Source: Halomonas citrativorans
GTDB taxonomy: Bacteria > Pseudomonadota > Gammaproteobacteria > Pseudomonadales > Halomonadaceae
Direction: 5' to 3'
Assembly (NCBI RefSeq): GCF_900163645.1
Contig: NZ_FUKM01000028.1
Coordinates: forward strand, 124,001-188,000
Length of the DNA stretch: 64,000 nucleotides
Positions 28,152-36,971 of this stretch are shown piece after piece. The position numbers and the translations under genes are program-made. Numbering within the stretch: the first letter of the stretch is position 1; every line of letters starts with the position of its first letter. The notes under the pieces are model-generated. The model did not search any database. It was given only the letters and a program-made list of their open reading frames with translations, and had not been told where the DNA came from.

Positions 28152-29168
28152 ATGGCATTACTTGAAGTTTCTCAACTGGATGTACGTTTTGGCCTGCGCC
28201 AGGGCGAAGTACGTGCACTGCGTGACGTTAGCTTTACGCTGGAGCGCGGTGAACGTTTAGGCATTGTAGGCGAGTCTGGTGCTGGCAAATCGGTTGCGGC
28301 GTTTTCGCTGCTTAATCTGATTGCCAGGCCAGGGTTTATTGCCGGTGGCAGTATTGCGTTTGAAGGACAAACGCTCAATACCATGTCAGAGCGCGGGCTG
28401 CGTAAAATACGTGGCAACCGAATTTCGATGATCTTCCAGGACCCAATGATGACGCTGAACCCAGTGTTATCGATTGGCGCTCAAATGGTGGAGTGTCTAA
28501 AAGCTCACCGACGGATTTCCTCTAAAGAAGCTCGCGCCATTGCACTGGATAAATTACGCCAGGTGCAAATTCCCTCACCGGAAAAGCGTCTTGACCAATA
28601 CCCTCATGAGCTTTCGGGCGGCATGCGACAGCGCATTATTATCGCTATTGCATTGCTGCTTGACCCGGACATCATTATCGCCGATGAGCCTACGACAGCA
28701 CTGGATGTCACCATTCAGGCAGAAATCATGGCGCTATTGCTGGATCTCTGCGAACAGCACAATGTCGGGCTTATTTTGATTACTCACGACCTTGGCGTTG
28801 TGAGTCAGGTCACTCAACGCATGCTGGTCATGTATGCCGGTCGCGTGATTGAGCAAGGTCCTACGCGCGAGATCATTAATGACCCACAGCACCCCTACAC
28901 CCAAGGGCTGATTAATGCCCTGCCCCAGATGGCAACGCCCGGTGAAAGACTGAATCAGATCCGTGGCAGCATGCCTTCGCTTTCCAATCTACCAAGCGGC
29001 TGCGCCTTTCATCCGCGCTGCGACTTTATTAAGCGCGCCGATGGGCAAACCCGCCCCGCTTGTATTGAGCAAGTACCCGGTTTTGTACAAGCGGGCAACT
29101 GCCAGGTAGCTTGCCATATGGTGGCTGAACTGCTGGAAGATCGTCGTTTAAAGGAGGAAAGCCAATGA
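28152..29168 (+). CDS. peptide ABC transporter ATPase (DppD/OppD type)
   Basis: 338 residues. Walker [10 protein letters not shown]-loop [10 protein letters not shown], signature LSGGMRQRI, Walker [15 protein letters not shown] and H-loop THD are all present. The C-terminal oligopeptide-transporter domain contains [21 protein letters not shown], the cysteine set that binds a 4Fe-4S cluster in relatives. It forms a heterodimer with the next gene's product, whose start it overlaps by four bases. Confidence 0.95.
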   Translation: MALLEVSQLDVRFGLRQGEVRALRDVSFTLERGERLGIVGESGAGKSVAAFSLLNLIARPGFIAGGSIAFEGQTLNTMSERGLRKIRGNRISMIFQDPMMTLNPVLSIGAQMVECLKAHRRISSKEARAIALDKLRQVQIPSPEKRLDQYPHELSGGMRQRIIIAIALLLDPDIIIADEPTTALDVTIQAEIMALLLDLCEQHNVGLILITHDLGVVSQVTQRMLVMYAGRVIEQGPTREIINDPQHPYTQGLINALPQMATPGERLNQIRGSMPSLSNLPSGCAFHPRCDFIKRADGQTRPACIEQVPGFVQAGNCQVACHMVAELLEDRRLKEESQ

Positions 29169-30232
29169 ATACGCAGGCAAGTGCGATGGCAGAGCATCAC
29201 ATCCCCGCTGAAAACGTCGAAGAAGCCCAGACACTTCTGCAAATCTGCGATCTCAAAAAGCGGTTTTCGCTGTCAGGCGACTTTCTTGACCAGCTGCGAT
29301 TTAAAGGCGGCAAGCTCGTTCGTCACCAGGAGCACGTACACGCTATTAATGGCGTAAACCTGGAGATAATGCGTGGCGAAGCACTCTGCGTCGTCGGCGA
29401 ATCCGGCTGCGGAAAATCTACCGTCGCCCGTACGGTCATGGGGCTAATCACCCCGTCTGAAGGCGAGATTCACTATGATGGTCAGCGCATTGACCATTTA
29501 AGCTCGCGCCAATTGCTGCCGTATCGCAAACGCATGCAGATGATCTTCCAGAACCCTTACGCGTCACTTAATCCGCGGATGACCATTCAGCAAACGCTGG
29601 AAGAGCCACTGCGCTTGCATCACCCTACATGGAACCGCCAGCAGATCGCCGATAAGGTCGAAGAAGTAATGGGCTCGGTGGGCATTGACCCAGACTGGGG
29701 TAAGCGTTTCGGTCATGAATTTTCCGGCGGCCAGCGTCAACGTATTGCCATTGCGCGAGCGCTGGCAGTAGATCCTGAATTTATTGTTGCCGATGAGCCC
29801 ATTTCAGCGCTGGATGTCTCTATTCAGGCGCAGGTGCTGAACCTGTTGATGGAAGCCCAGCACGCGCGCAACTTGACCTACCTGTTTATTACCCACGACC
29901 TGGCGGTCGTGGAGCATTTTGGTACACGGGTTGCCGTGATGTATCTGGGTACCGTGTGCGAAATAGCCACGACCTCTACCCTGTTCGCCAAGCCTCGCCA
30001 CCCATACACTCAAGCACTCCTTTCATCTATTCCGCGCCTTGAAGATGATCGGCCGCAGCATATTCGCCTTAAAGGTGAGGTGCCAACGCCAGTTAACTTA
30101 CCTAGCGGCTGTGTTTTTCATGGTCGCTGCCCGTATGCCAATGCGCGCTGCATTCAAGAAATCCCGCCACTAAAAATGCAGGATGACGGCACGCGTGTTG
30201 CCTGCCACGCTGTTGAGGAAGGCCGCCTATGA
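29165..30232 (+). CDS. peptide ABC transporter ATPase (DppF/OppF type)
   Basis: 355 residues. Walker A GESGCGKS, Q-loop FQNPYASLNP, signature FSGGQRQRI and Walker B PEFIVADEPISALD are intact, with a C-terminal cysteine cluster (CVFHGRCPYANARC) as in DppF. An N-terminal extension of about 25 residues precedes the ABC domain. It is the last gene of the transporter operon; 50 bases separate it from the LysR gene, so read-through into the regulator is likely. Confidence 0.95.
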   Translation: MNTQASAMAEHHIPAENVEEAQTLLQICDLKKRFSLSGDFLDQLRFKGGKLVRHQEHVHAINGVNLEIMRGEALCVVGESGCGKSTVARTVMGLITPSEGEIHYDGQRIDHLSSRQLLPYRKRMQMIFQNPYASLNPRMTIQQTLEEPLRLHHPTWNRQQIADKVEEVMGSVGIDPDWGKRFGHEFSGGQRQRIAIARALAVDPEFIVADEPISALDVSIQAQVLNLLMEAQHARNLTYLFITHDLAVVEHFGTRVAVMYLGTVCEIATTSTLFAKPRHPYTQALLSSIPRLEDDRPQHIRLKGEVPTPVNLPSGCVFHGRCPYANARCIQEIPPLKMQDDGTRVACHAVEEGRL

Positions 30233-30281
30233 AACGTAGGCATTTACTGGCCAGTCACGCCATCTCACTGCGAGGTAAAGC

Positions 30282-31193
30282 ATGGAAATTCGCTGGCTAG
30301 AAGACTTTATTGCCCTGGCCAGGACTCGGCACTTTTCACGTGCCGCCGATGATCAAAATGTAACCCAGCCGACCTTTTCTAGACGGATTAAACTGCTTGA
30401 AGAAGAGATGGGTATTACACTCATTAATCGCCAAACGCTACCGCTTTCGTTAACCCCCGCCGGTGAGGAGTTCCTCACCTTATGCGAACAGGTAACGGAG
30501 CGCGTTCGTTTAACGCGTGATCGATTGCGCGAGATTAATGCCGGTCAACAGCGGCGCATTATGGTGGCCGCCCCGCAAAGCCTGCTGGGGAATTTCCTGC
30601 CTGAATGGCTAGCGTCTGCCGGCTGGCAAGACCGTGTACAGCCCTACCTGCGCGCTACCGGATGGATTGCTCACGACTATTTTCAAGCATTAATGCGCGC
30701 AGAGTGCGATTTGGCTATCTGTTACTGGCCTGTCGGGCGTTGCGACCTGGATATCGATACAAGCGCTTGTACCTACCGGGTGATCGGCCATGAACGGCTA
30801 ATTCCCGTGACGGGGCTTACTCCTCAAGGCGAGCCTTGTACCATTGTACCAGGCACACGCCAGCAGCCCTCGCCTTGGCTTGCCTACCCCAAGCGAGGCC
30901 TGCTGGGCTCTGCGATAAAGGCACACCTGGCCAGATTACCTCAAAGCACCCACCTGGTGGCACAAAGTGAAAATCTGTACGCGGCAAGCATAAAAGAGCT
31001 GGTATTGCTGGGATATGGCATGAGTTGGCTGCCGGAGCGCAGCGTTTCACATGAGCTCGCCCAAGGCACCCTCGTCAGAGCAGGCGATAGCCGCTGGGAT
31101 GTGCCCATGGAGCTGCGCTTATACCGCCATCAGCATCAGCACCATGCAGAACTAGACAAACTCTGGAGCGAACTCGCCCCGTCACGTAGTTAA
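30282..31193 (+). CDS. LysR-family transcriptional regulator
   Basis: 303 residues. N-terminal winged helix-turn-helix (RHFSRAADDQNVTQPTFSRRIKLLEEEMG) and C-terminal effector-binding domain. It lies between the peptide transporter and the prolidase gene in the same direction, 14 bases ahead of pepQ, so it probably regulates peptide uptake and breakdown. The effector is unknown. Confidence 0.9.
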   Translation: MEIRWLEDFIALARTRHFSRAADDQNVTQPTFSRRIKLLEEEMGITLINRQTLPLSLTPAGEEFLTLCEQVTERVRLTRDRLREINAGQQRRIMVAAPQSLLGNFLPEWLASAGWQDRVQPYLRATGWIAHDYFQALMRAECDLAICYWPVGRCDLDIDTSACTYRVIGHERLIPVTGLTPQGEPCTIVPGTRQQPSPWLAYPKRGLLGSAIKAHLARLPQSTHLVAQSENLYAASIKELVLLGYGMSWLPERSVSHELAQGTLVRAGDSRWDVPMELRLYRHQHQHHAELDKLWSELAPSRS

Positions 31194-31207
31194 CAGGATA
31201 GACTTTC

Positions 31208-32506
31208 ATGTCAACAACGCTTTTTAACCTGCAGCTTGATCATATCGTTCATTTACAACATGCCTATGAGCAGGTGTTAGCAAAGTACGGCTTTGACAGT
31301 CTGGTGATTTATAGCGGCCACGCCAGCCATCATTTTGCTGACGATCATGCCGCCTCTTTCCAAACCTATGGCCATTTTATGCACTGGGTAGGCCTTGCGG
31401 ATATTCAGCACAGCTGGCTAGTCATCCAACCCGGCAAAAAACCGCAGTTTTATCTGCATGCACCCGCTGATTTTTGGCATCAGCCTACTCAGCTACCCGA
31501 TGAGCCTTGGCTATCCGTCATTGATGTACATCAGTGTACCCAAGCCCTCGCGCCTCCCGTGGAGGGCCGCAGCGTCGTCATCGGCGATATAGCAAGCACG
31601 ACGCCCGATATTCAGCAAGCGCTGAACGCTGAAACAGCCTCTAATGAGGTTGTGCGAGCGCTTGATGAACTTCGCATGTTCAAAACACCTTACGAAGTTG
31701 CCTGTCTACGAGAAGCTAACCACCTAGCAATGGCAGGTCACGAGGCCGCCCAAGCCGCCTTTATTGGCGCTTCAGGCGAGCTCGATATTCAACTGGCCTA
31801 CCTAGCGGCTAGCCGACAACGCGAATCTAACGTTCCCTACCAGAATATTATTGGTTTGAATGGACATGCAGGCGTCCTGCACTACCAACATTACGATATA
31901 ACACCACCCAGCCAGCGCTACAGTTTGTTAGTAGATGCTGGGCGACGCTTTAGAGGTTACTGCGCAGATATCACCCGCACCCACGCAGGGCCTGATGCCC
32001 CCGCGATTTTTGAAGAACTGGTAACGGCGCTACATCATCTAAAAGATGACATTATTAGTCGCATCGAACCTGACACCTCTTTTGTTGAGTTACATCAGCA
32101 AATGCACCAAGCCCTGGGAAGCGTCCTCGTTGCCCATGACGTATTTAAAGGCACCGTCGAGCAAGCGGTAAGCGAAGGGGTCACTCGCGCCTTCTGCCCA
32201 CACGGTTTAGGTCACTCCCTGGGGCTTCAAGTGCATGACGTAGCCGGTTTACGCCACCCTGATGGCTCAGCGGCCCCTGCCCCCAGCGAACATCCCGCCC
32301 TGCGCTTAACGCGCATTTTGAAACCCGGCATGGTGGTAACCGTTGAGCCAGGACTCTACTTTATTCCGATGCTCCTAAACCCGTTGCGCGACACATCGCT
32401 TCCAGTTAACTGGACGCTGGTGGATCAGTTAATGTCCTGCGGCGGTATTCGTATCGAGGATAACGTGGTGGTCACTGAAAGCGGTTATGATAATTTGACC
32501 CCATAA
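31208..32506 (+). CDS. pepQ: Xaa-Pro dipeptidase (prolidase)
   Basis: Cytoplasmic metallopeptidase that splits dipeptides with C-terminal proline. 432 residues of the pita-bread fold. All five metal ligands are found: Asp243 and Asp254 (LVDAGRRFRGYCADITRTH), His336 (HGLGHSLGL), Glu380 (VTVEPGLYF) and Glu417 (GGIRIEDNVVVT), in the same spacing as E. coli PepQ. PepQ-type enzymes also hydrolyse organophosphates slowly. Its place behind the peptide importer and regulator suggests it processes imported proline-containing dipeptides, releasing proline that a halophile can keep as a solute (inference). Confidence 0.95.
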   Translation: MSTTLFNLQLDHIVHLQHAYEQVLAKYGFDSLVIYSGHASHHFADDHAASFQTYGHFMHWVGLADIQHSWLVIQPGKKPQFYLHAPADFWHQPTQLPDEPWLSVIDVHQCTQALAPPVEGRSVVIGDIASTTPDIQQALNAETASNEVVRALDELRMFKTPYEVACLREANHLAMAGHEAAQAAFIGASGELDIQLAYLAASRQRESNVPYQNIIGLNGHAGVLHYQHYDITPPSQRYSLLVDAGRRFRGYCADITRTHAGPDAPAIFEELVTALHHLKDDIISRIEPDTSFVELHQQMHQALGSVLVAHDVFKGTVEQAVSEGVTRAFCPHGLGHSLGLQVHDVAGLRHPDGSAAPAPSEHPALRLTRILKPGMVVTVEPGLYFIPMLLNPLRDTSLPVNWTLVDQLMSCGGIRIEDNVVVTESGYDNLTP

Positions 32507-32538
32507 GGCCCGTAGCAGAACCTGTTGTTAAGCCGTAA

Positions 32539-32567
32539 CAAAAACACCCGGCGCAAGGCCGGGTGTT
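32539..32567 (-). terminator. rho-independent terminator of ompW
   Basis: Perfect 10-bp stem (AACACCCGGC and complement) with loop GCAAG at 32543-32567, followed on the minus strand by TTTTTG. It ends the ompW message; with a weaker T tract on the plus side it may also slow transcription leaving pepQ. Confidence 0.9.
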
Positions 32568-32595
32568 AGATGATATTTTGAAGCTGGCTTATGCC

Positions 32596-33201
32596 TTAGA
32601 AACGGAACGTAACGCCACCGCCGATGGTGACCGGATCCATATCAACTTTACCGATATGTTCGCCATCACGTTTGATCTCGCCATCAACATCCGCATAGCT
32701 TACGTAGCCATTCAGTAGCACATTCTGGGTTACTGCTAAATCCACACCGGCTTGGCCGATAGCGCCATAGCTTCTGCGTACGTCAATATTGTCAGGACCA
32801 CCAGAGAAGCGTGTGTAGTTAAGACCTGCGCCAACGTACGGCTGAACACGTGAATCCAGCCCACCCATGGGGTAGTAATTTACCAATAGATTTACGGGTA
32901 AGCGATCAATGCTTCCCAGGTCTTGTGATGCCGCATTGAGCCGATGTTCAAACTTTTCAGAACTATTAAGCTCAACACCCACTTTATCAGTAAATAGATA
33001 ACCAGCGCCGAACGTGAAGCCTGTCTCGCTTTGAACGTTCAGTGACTCTCCGTTGATATTACCGTTGCCCGATCCTGTATCGGTTTGAGCGACGCCACCA
33101 CGAACAAATGCATCGCCAGCGTTGTACGCTAAGGCAGCCTGGCTTGCCAATGCTAAGCCAGCAGTTACCACAGCGGCTGAAATTAATTTCATATTGCTCA
33201 T
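32596..33201 (-). CDS. ompW: OmpW-family outer membrane protein
   Basis: Eight-stranded outer-membrane beta-barrel. 201 residues from the ATG at 33201, nine bases behind GAGG; an ATG three codons upstream abuts that site and is less likely. The signal peptide ends at SQAALA/YNAGDAFVRGG and the chain ends in VTIGGGVTFRF, the terminal aromatic signature recognised by the Bam machinery. OmpW proteins pass small hydrophobic compounds and respond to osmotic and oxidative stress in other species. Confidence 0.93.
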   Translation of the reverse strand: MSNMKLISAAVVTAGLALASQAALAYNAGDAFVRGGVAQTDTGSGNGNINGESLNVQSETGFTFGAGYLFTDKVGVELNSSEKFEHRLNAASQDLGSIDRLPVNLLVNYYPMGGLDSRVQPYVGAGLNYTRFSGGPDNIDVRRSYGAIGQAGVDLAVTQNVLLNGYVSYADVDGEIKRDGEHIGKVDMDPVTIGGGVTFRF

Positions 33202-33348
33202 TAGGTTCATCCTCTATGCATTTTAGCTTGGGATTGGTGTCGACCAACCGGCTTACCTATACAATATATACCAATCGAACAGTGTTTCCAAACTTCTTGT
33301 GACATTCTTGTTATATGTTGAAAATGTTAGCTCTTTTTCTTCAAACAT

Positions 33349-33373
33349 AAAAAAAGCCCCCCGAAGGGGACCC
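33349..33373 (-). terminator. strong rho-independent terminator with UUCG loop
   Basis: On the minus strand the sequence reads CCCC-TTCG-GGGGGGC followed by seven T. The upstream minus-strand partner is the small interrupted frame ending at 33391, 18 bases before it, which is the right position for its terminator. Confidence 0.92.
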
Positions 33374-33390
33374 AAGTGGAGCACGCCAGC

Positions 33391-33516
33391 TCACACGGTG
33401 TATCGCAAAACGGTCATTACCGTGGCGATATAGCAAAGAAGGAAGAGCATCCAATGTGGCTAGTGATGCTGTTCATTTGCTTCGTACTTACGATATAGCG
33501 AACTGCGTGCCATCAT
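33391..33516 (-). pseudogene. small single-pass membrane protein gene with in-frame TAG
   Basis: Forty-two codons from an ATG at 33516 to a TGA at 33393-33391 read as one coherent small protein apart from a TAG at codon 19 (33462-33460). Before it: MMARSSLYRKYEANEQHH, basic and polar. After it: PHW, then MLFLLCYIATVMTVLRYTV, a hydrophobic membrane segment with a short tail. One change, CAG to TAG, would explain the stop. AGG lies just ahead of the second ATG. A terminator follows directly. It may be a fresh pseudogene, a sequencing error, an amber read-through gene, or two peptides, the second starting at the internal ATG (19 residues). I cannot name the family. Confidence 0.6.
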
Positions 33517-33765
33517 CCTAAAAACTATTAAAATACAAATACATATACAAAGCACCCGTACTCAACTCGCCTACCTCAATATCTCATGCGAAGAAAGTGC
33601 ACCAACCCTGTTCGTGCTTAGGTAGTTTTGCCCCATAAAGGTACCGTGCGTATCCATTGGGTCTTGGTGCTTCTATTTAACGCTATCGGAATTGGCTGTT
33701 GGCCCCGACACCTACCCTCACGTACACTTGTTTGAATACGTTTTCGACCCGTCGAGGCACTCTTC

Positions 33766-34620
33766 ATGGCGTTTGACTCTACTTCTTCCTACATTGCCAC
33801 TGATGCACTAAAGCAAGCGGTTAACGCGGCGATTGTTCTTGAACGGCCGTTGCTTATTAAGGGCGAGCCTGGCACCGGTAAAACCCTGCTCGCGGAAGAG
33901 CTGGCCGAGTCATTGAGCACTCAGCTGATTACCTGGCATATTAAATCCAGCACCAAGGCCGCCCAAGGGCTTTATGAGTACGATGCGGTTAGCCGGCTGC
34001 GCGATTCTCAGCTAGGTGTCGAAGGCGTGGAGAACGTAGCCAACTACATAAAGCCCGGCAAACTGTGGGAAGCCTTTACGGCCAATGAACGTGTCGTGCT
34101 TTTGATCGACGAGATAGATAAGGCCGATATCGAGTTTCCGAACGACTTGCTCCAGGAACTGGATCGCATGGAGTTCCACGTTTACGAGACCGGTGAAACG
34201 ATCCGAGCCGATCAACGCCCCATTATTATCATCACGTCCAATAATGAAAAAGAGCTACCCGATGCATTTCTGCGCCGCTGCTTTTTTCATTACATTGAAT
34301 TTCCCGACCGAGCCACTCTGCAGGCAATAGTGGATGTGCACTTTCCGGATATTGCACCGCGGCTGGTCGGCGAAGCGCTGAACGTATTTTTCGAACTGCG
34401 TGATGCGCCCGGCCTTAAGAAGAAGCCTTCAACCTCGGAACTGGTTGATTGGCTTAAGCTGTTAATGGCGGATGAAATTGCCCAGGAAGCGCTCTACAAC
34501 CGCGACCCAGCCAAGGCACTGCCGCCCATGGCCGGCGCACTGGTTAAAAACGAGCAGGATACTCAACTGCTTGAACGCCTGGCGTTTATGTTACGCCGTC
34601 ATAAAGGTACAGGTCGTTAA
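33766..34620 (+). CDS. MoxR-family AAA+ ATPase
   Basis: 284 residues. Walker A GEPGTGKT (33-40), Walker B VVLLIDEIDKAD, sensor 1 IIIITSNN and the arginine-finger region AFLRRCFFHYIEFPD are intact. MoxR ATPases act as chaperones that insert metals or mature enzymes, usually with a VWA partner, and the next gene three bases downstream encodes one. GAGG eight bases before the ATG supports the start. The client protein is unknown; no dehydrogenase or CO-dehydrogenase gene is nearby. Confidence 0.93.
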   Translation: MAFDSTSSYIATDALKQAVNAAIVLERPLLIKGEPGTGKTLLAEELAESLSTQLITWHIKSSTKAAQGLYEYDAVSRLRDSQLGVEGVENVANYIKPGKLWEAFTANERVVLLIDEIDKADIEFPNDLLQELDRMEFHVYETGETIRADQRPIIIITSNNEKELPDAFLRRCFFHYIEFPDRATLQAIVDVHFPDIAPRLVGEALNVFFELRDAPGLKKKPSTSELVDWLKLLMADEIAQEALYNRDPAKALPPMAGALVKNEQDTQLLERLAFMLRRHKGTGR

Positions 34621-34623
34621 GCC

Positions 34624-35805
34624 ATGTTTATTGGTCTGTTCGAAACCTTAAAGCGTGCGGGCGTGCCTGTTTCGCTGCGTGAGTTATTGGACCTGCACGC
34701 GGTGGTTGAACGTGGCGTCGTATTTGCCGATATGGCAGCATTTTACCAAGTCGCTCGCACAGTAATGGTAAAAGACGAACGCCACTTTGACCGTTTTGAT
34801 CGTGCGTTTGCTGCCTGGTTTAAAGGCCTTGAAGACATGGACGCCGCCATTGAGGCGCTGATTCCCGATGACTGGCTGCGCCGGGAATTCGAAAAGCAGC
34901 TATCTGATGAAGAGAAAGCCAACATTGAATCGCTCGGCGGCCTGGAAGCACTGATCGACACCTTTAAAAAACGCCTGGAAGAGCAAAAAGAGCGCCATGC
35001 AGGCGGTAACAAGTGGATTGGCACGGGCGGCACCAGCCCATTTGGCGCCTATGGCTATAACCCTGAAGGCATTCGTATCGGCCAGGAAGGCTCACGCCAT
35101 CGCCGCGCAACAAAGGTCTGGGATGAACGGCGCTTTCGCGACTATGACGATTCGCTAGAGCTGGGTACCCGCAATATCAAAATGGCGCTGCGCCGACTAC
35201 GCAAGTTCGCACGCCAAGGTGCTTTGGAAGAGTTCGATGTCGACAGTACCATTCGTGAAACAGCGCGCGATGGGGGCTTACTAAACGTTCAGATGCGCCC
35301 TGAGCGCCACAACGCTGTTAAGGTGCTGCTGTTTCTGGATGTAGGCGGCTCCATGGATGATCACATTCGCGTTTGTGAGGAGCTGTTTTCGGCTGCCCGA
35401 TCTGAATTCAAGCACCTTGAACACTACTACTTTCATAACTGTTTATACGAAGGGGTCTGGCGACATAATTCAAGACGCGGCAGCGAGCGCATCCCCACCA
35501 TGGACGTTCTCCACACTTACGGCGCGGATTATCAGGTAGTCATCGTGGGCGATGCGGCCATGTCACCTTATGAGATTACTCACCGAGGTGGCAGCGTCGA
35601 GCATTTTAATGAAGAGCCCGGCGGCGCATGGCTGAAACGCGTCTGCGAGACCTTTCCCCACTTGGCATGGCTTAACCCCATGCCACCTCGCGCTTGGGAG
35701 TACACGTATTCCACGCAGTTAATTCGTGACATTATTGAAGACCGCATGTACCCCATGACACTGGAAGGGCTGGAAAGCGCCATGCGCGAGCTGGCCAAAA
35801 AGTAG
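34624..35805 (+). CDS. VWA-domain protein, CoxE-like partner of MoxR
   Basis: 393 residues. The N-terminal half is helical and charged (about 1-225); the C-terminal half is a von Willebrand A domain with metal-ion-dependent adhesion site DVGGSM (Asp239 to Ser243) and VVIVGDAAMSPYEI. No signal peptide, so cytoplasmic. The tight spacing to the MoxR gene indicates a two-protein chaperone module, widespread in Pseudomonas and Halomonas with unknown clients. Confidence 0.9.
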   Translation: MFIGLFETLKRAGVPVSLRELLDLHAVVERGVVFADMAAFYQVARTVMVKDERHFDRFDRAFAAWFKGLEDMDAAIEALIPDDWLRREFEKQLSDEEKANIESLGGLEALIDTFKKRLEEQKERHAGGNKWIGTGGTSPFGAYGYNPEGIRIGQEGSRHRRATKVWDERRFRDYDDSLELGTRNIKMALRRLRKFARQGALEEFDVDSTIRETARDGGLLNVQMRPERHNAVKVLLFLDVGGSMDDHIRVCEELFSAARSEFKHLEHYYFHNCLYEGVWRHNSRRGSERIPTMDVLHTYGADYQVVIVGDAAMSPYEITHRGGSVEHFNEEPGGAWLKRVCETFPHLAWLNPMPPRAWEYTYSTQLIRDIIEDRMYPMTLEGLESAMRELAKK

Positions 35806-35833
35806 CCTCGGCCAGCTCACAGGATAAGCATGC

Positions 35834-36394
35834 TCAGAGCGTTGCGGGAAACTGGTTCAAGCCGTTTAAAAAGTCCTGCTTGGCGCTTTCAAATGTTTTT
35901 GGGTCGTGCTTAAAGCGTCGTAAAATGAGTGCCTCATCCAGCGCAACGGTCGCGGCCAGTTCGCCTGCATGACTGGCCGGATGGCGGCCACTTAAACCAA
36001 TGCGCTTGCTGTCACCGCCATCAAACCAGCGCTTGATACCGCTCGCCTGATAAACCGCTTCCTGCTCCGCATTATCCACCTCAACGCGCAGTGGGGCTTT
36101 GAGTGCCAATTCGCTGATGAGCCGCTGCTTGGCGCCTTGCTCAAACTCGCAGGCGTGAGTAATCGTCATGCCTTCGCCCGCTTCATCCAATACCAACAGC
36201 GCCAGCGACAACGGCTTACCAGCGCCATCAACACCCGCCACCAAACGGGCTATTTCCTGGGTAAACAGCACCTTGCGCGTACCGGCAAACACCACCAGCG
36301 GGGTTAACCCTGCCTGCTGACCATAAACGCTAGCGCACAGTTGCGCTAAACAGGCATCTCGCTGCCCCGCTTCTTTAATCTGAACTACCTTCAT
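35834..36394 (-). CDS. conserved hypothetical protein
   Basis: 186 residues, soluble, no signal peptide; I do not recognise the family. Strand and helix pattern (LVVFAGTRKVLFTQEIARLVAGV, then SLALLVLDEAGEGMTITHACEF) could be a two-subdomain alpha/beta fold. The stretch GIKRWFDGGDSKRIGLSGRHPASHAGELAATVALDEALILRR is probably the conserved core. It converges on the VWA gene with 28 bases between stops. Confidence 0.75.
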   Translation of the reverse strand: MKVVQIKEAGQRDACLAQLCASVYGQQAGLTPLVVFAGTRKVLFTQEIARLVAGVDGAGKPLSLALLVLDEAGEGMTITHACEFEQGAKQRLISELALKAPLRVEVDNAEQEAVYQASGIKRWFDGGDSKRIGLSGRHPASHAGELAATVALDEALILRRFKHDPKTFESAKQDFLNGLNQFPATL

Positions 36395-36505
36395 TACGCT
36401 CTCTTTAAGCTGTTGCTAACCGTATTAGCTACGTTAATGCATGTAAACTGATCGGGATACGAATAGTCACGCAATTGAGCACTTTTGCTGCCCGCTGGAG
36501 GTTAA

Positions 36506-36899
36506 ATGCCTCAGTTTATCAACTGATCCGACACTACCCAAACCAGACTTCACAGGAAGTCACATGGTGATAGATGATCACTACGTCTTCATCTCGGGTC
36601 TAACCGTTGCCGACCTTTCTAACGGCCACGATGCTAAAGGCGATATCAAGGAAGAAACGCGCCTAGTGATGCGCGAGCTTGAACGCATGCTGAACCAAGA
36701 AGAAGGCAGCTTAGCGGATGTGGTGCGTGTTGACATCCATTTGGCTGATTTAAAAGGTATCAGCGCGATGGACGCTATTTATTCCGAATTCTTTGGGCCG
36801 GGTTGTTACCCGGCCCGCACATGCACTGAATCGCCCTCTATCTGCGGCGGTAGTCGCCTTGAAATTACCCTGATGGCTAAATGCGTTAGAGATTCGTAG
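36506..36899 (+). pseudogene. RidA-family protein with a 5' frameshift
   Basis: RidA-type enamine/imine deaminase. GGAGG at 36497-36501 and an ATG four bases later open the frame MPQFIN, which stops at TGA 36524-36526. The next frame continues without a gap as DPTLPKPDFTGSHMVIDDHYVFISG, the expected RidA N-terminus, so one extra base (or two lost) near 36518-36524 breaks the gene. The rest is intact to 36899, including YPARTCTES (arginine of the active site) and RLEITLMA. A 111-residue product could still start at the ATG at 36564, four bases behind AGGAAG, but would lack the first strand. Sequencing error is possible. Confidence 0.75.
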
Positions 36900-36916
36900 C
36901 TCTAGCTACTTTGCAG

Positions 36917-36947
36917 CACAAAAAGCCAACTGAATGGCCTTTTGTGT
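36917..36947. terminator. bidirectional terminator between ridA and the Tct operon
   Basis: CACAAAAAGCCA, six bases, TGGCCTTTTGTG form an imperfect long stem with A- and T-rich outer arms, so both strands end in a T tract. It separates two convergent transcription units. Confidence 0.7.
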
Positions 36948-36971
36948 ACTCGTCTCTAGAAAGAACTTGTT

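Larger units (their letters stand above)
33202..33765. other. 564-base gap holding a small minus-strand gene and its terminator
   Basis: The segment between ompW and the MoxR gene contains the ompW promoter region (33202-33330), a strong minus-strand terminator (33349-33373), a 41-codon minus-strand frame with one internal TAG (33391-33516), then about 250 bases in which I see only AT-rich promoter-like sequence and the GAGG ribosome site of the MoxR gene (33755-33758). Confidence 0.6.

Noticed and set aside
33454..33498. 14-codon plus-strand hydrophobic frame (MWLVMLFICFVLTI) with AGGAAG upstream
   Set aside because: It lies antisense to the more coherent minus-strand 41-codon frame that has its own terminator; the hydrophobicity is probably a by-product of the complementary strand.
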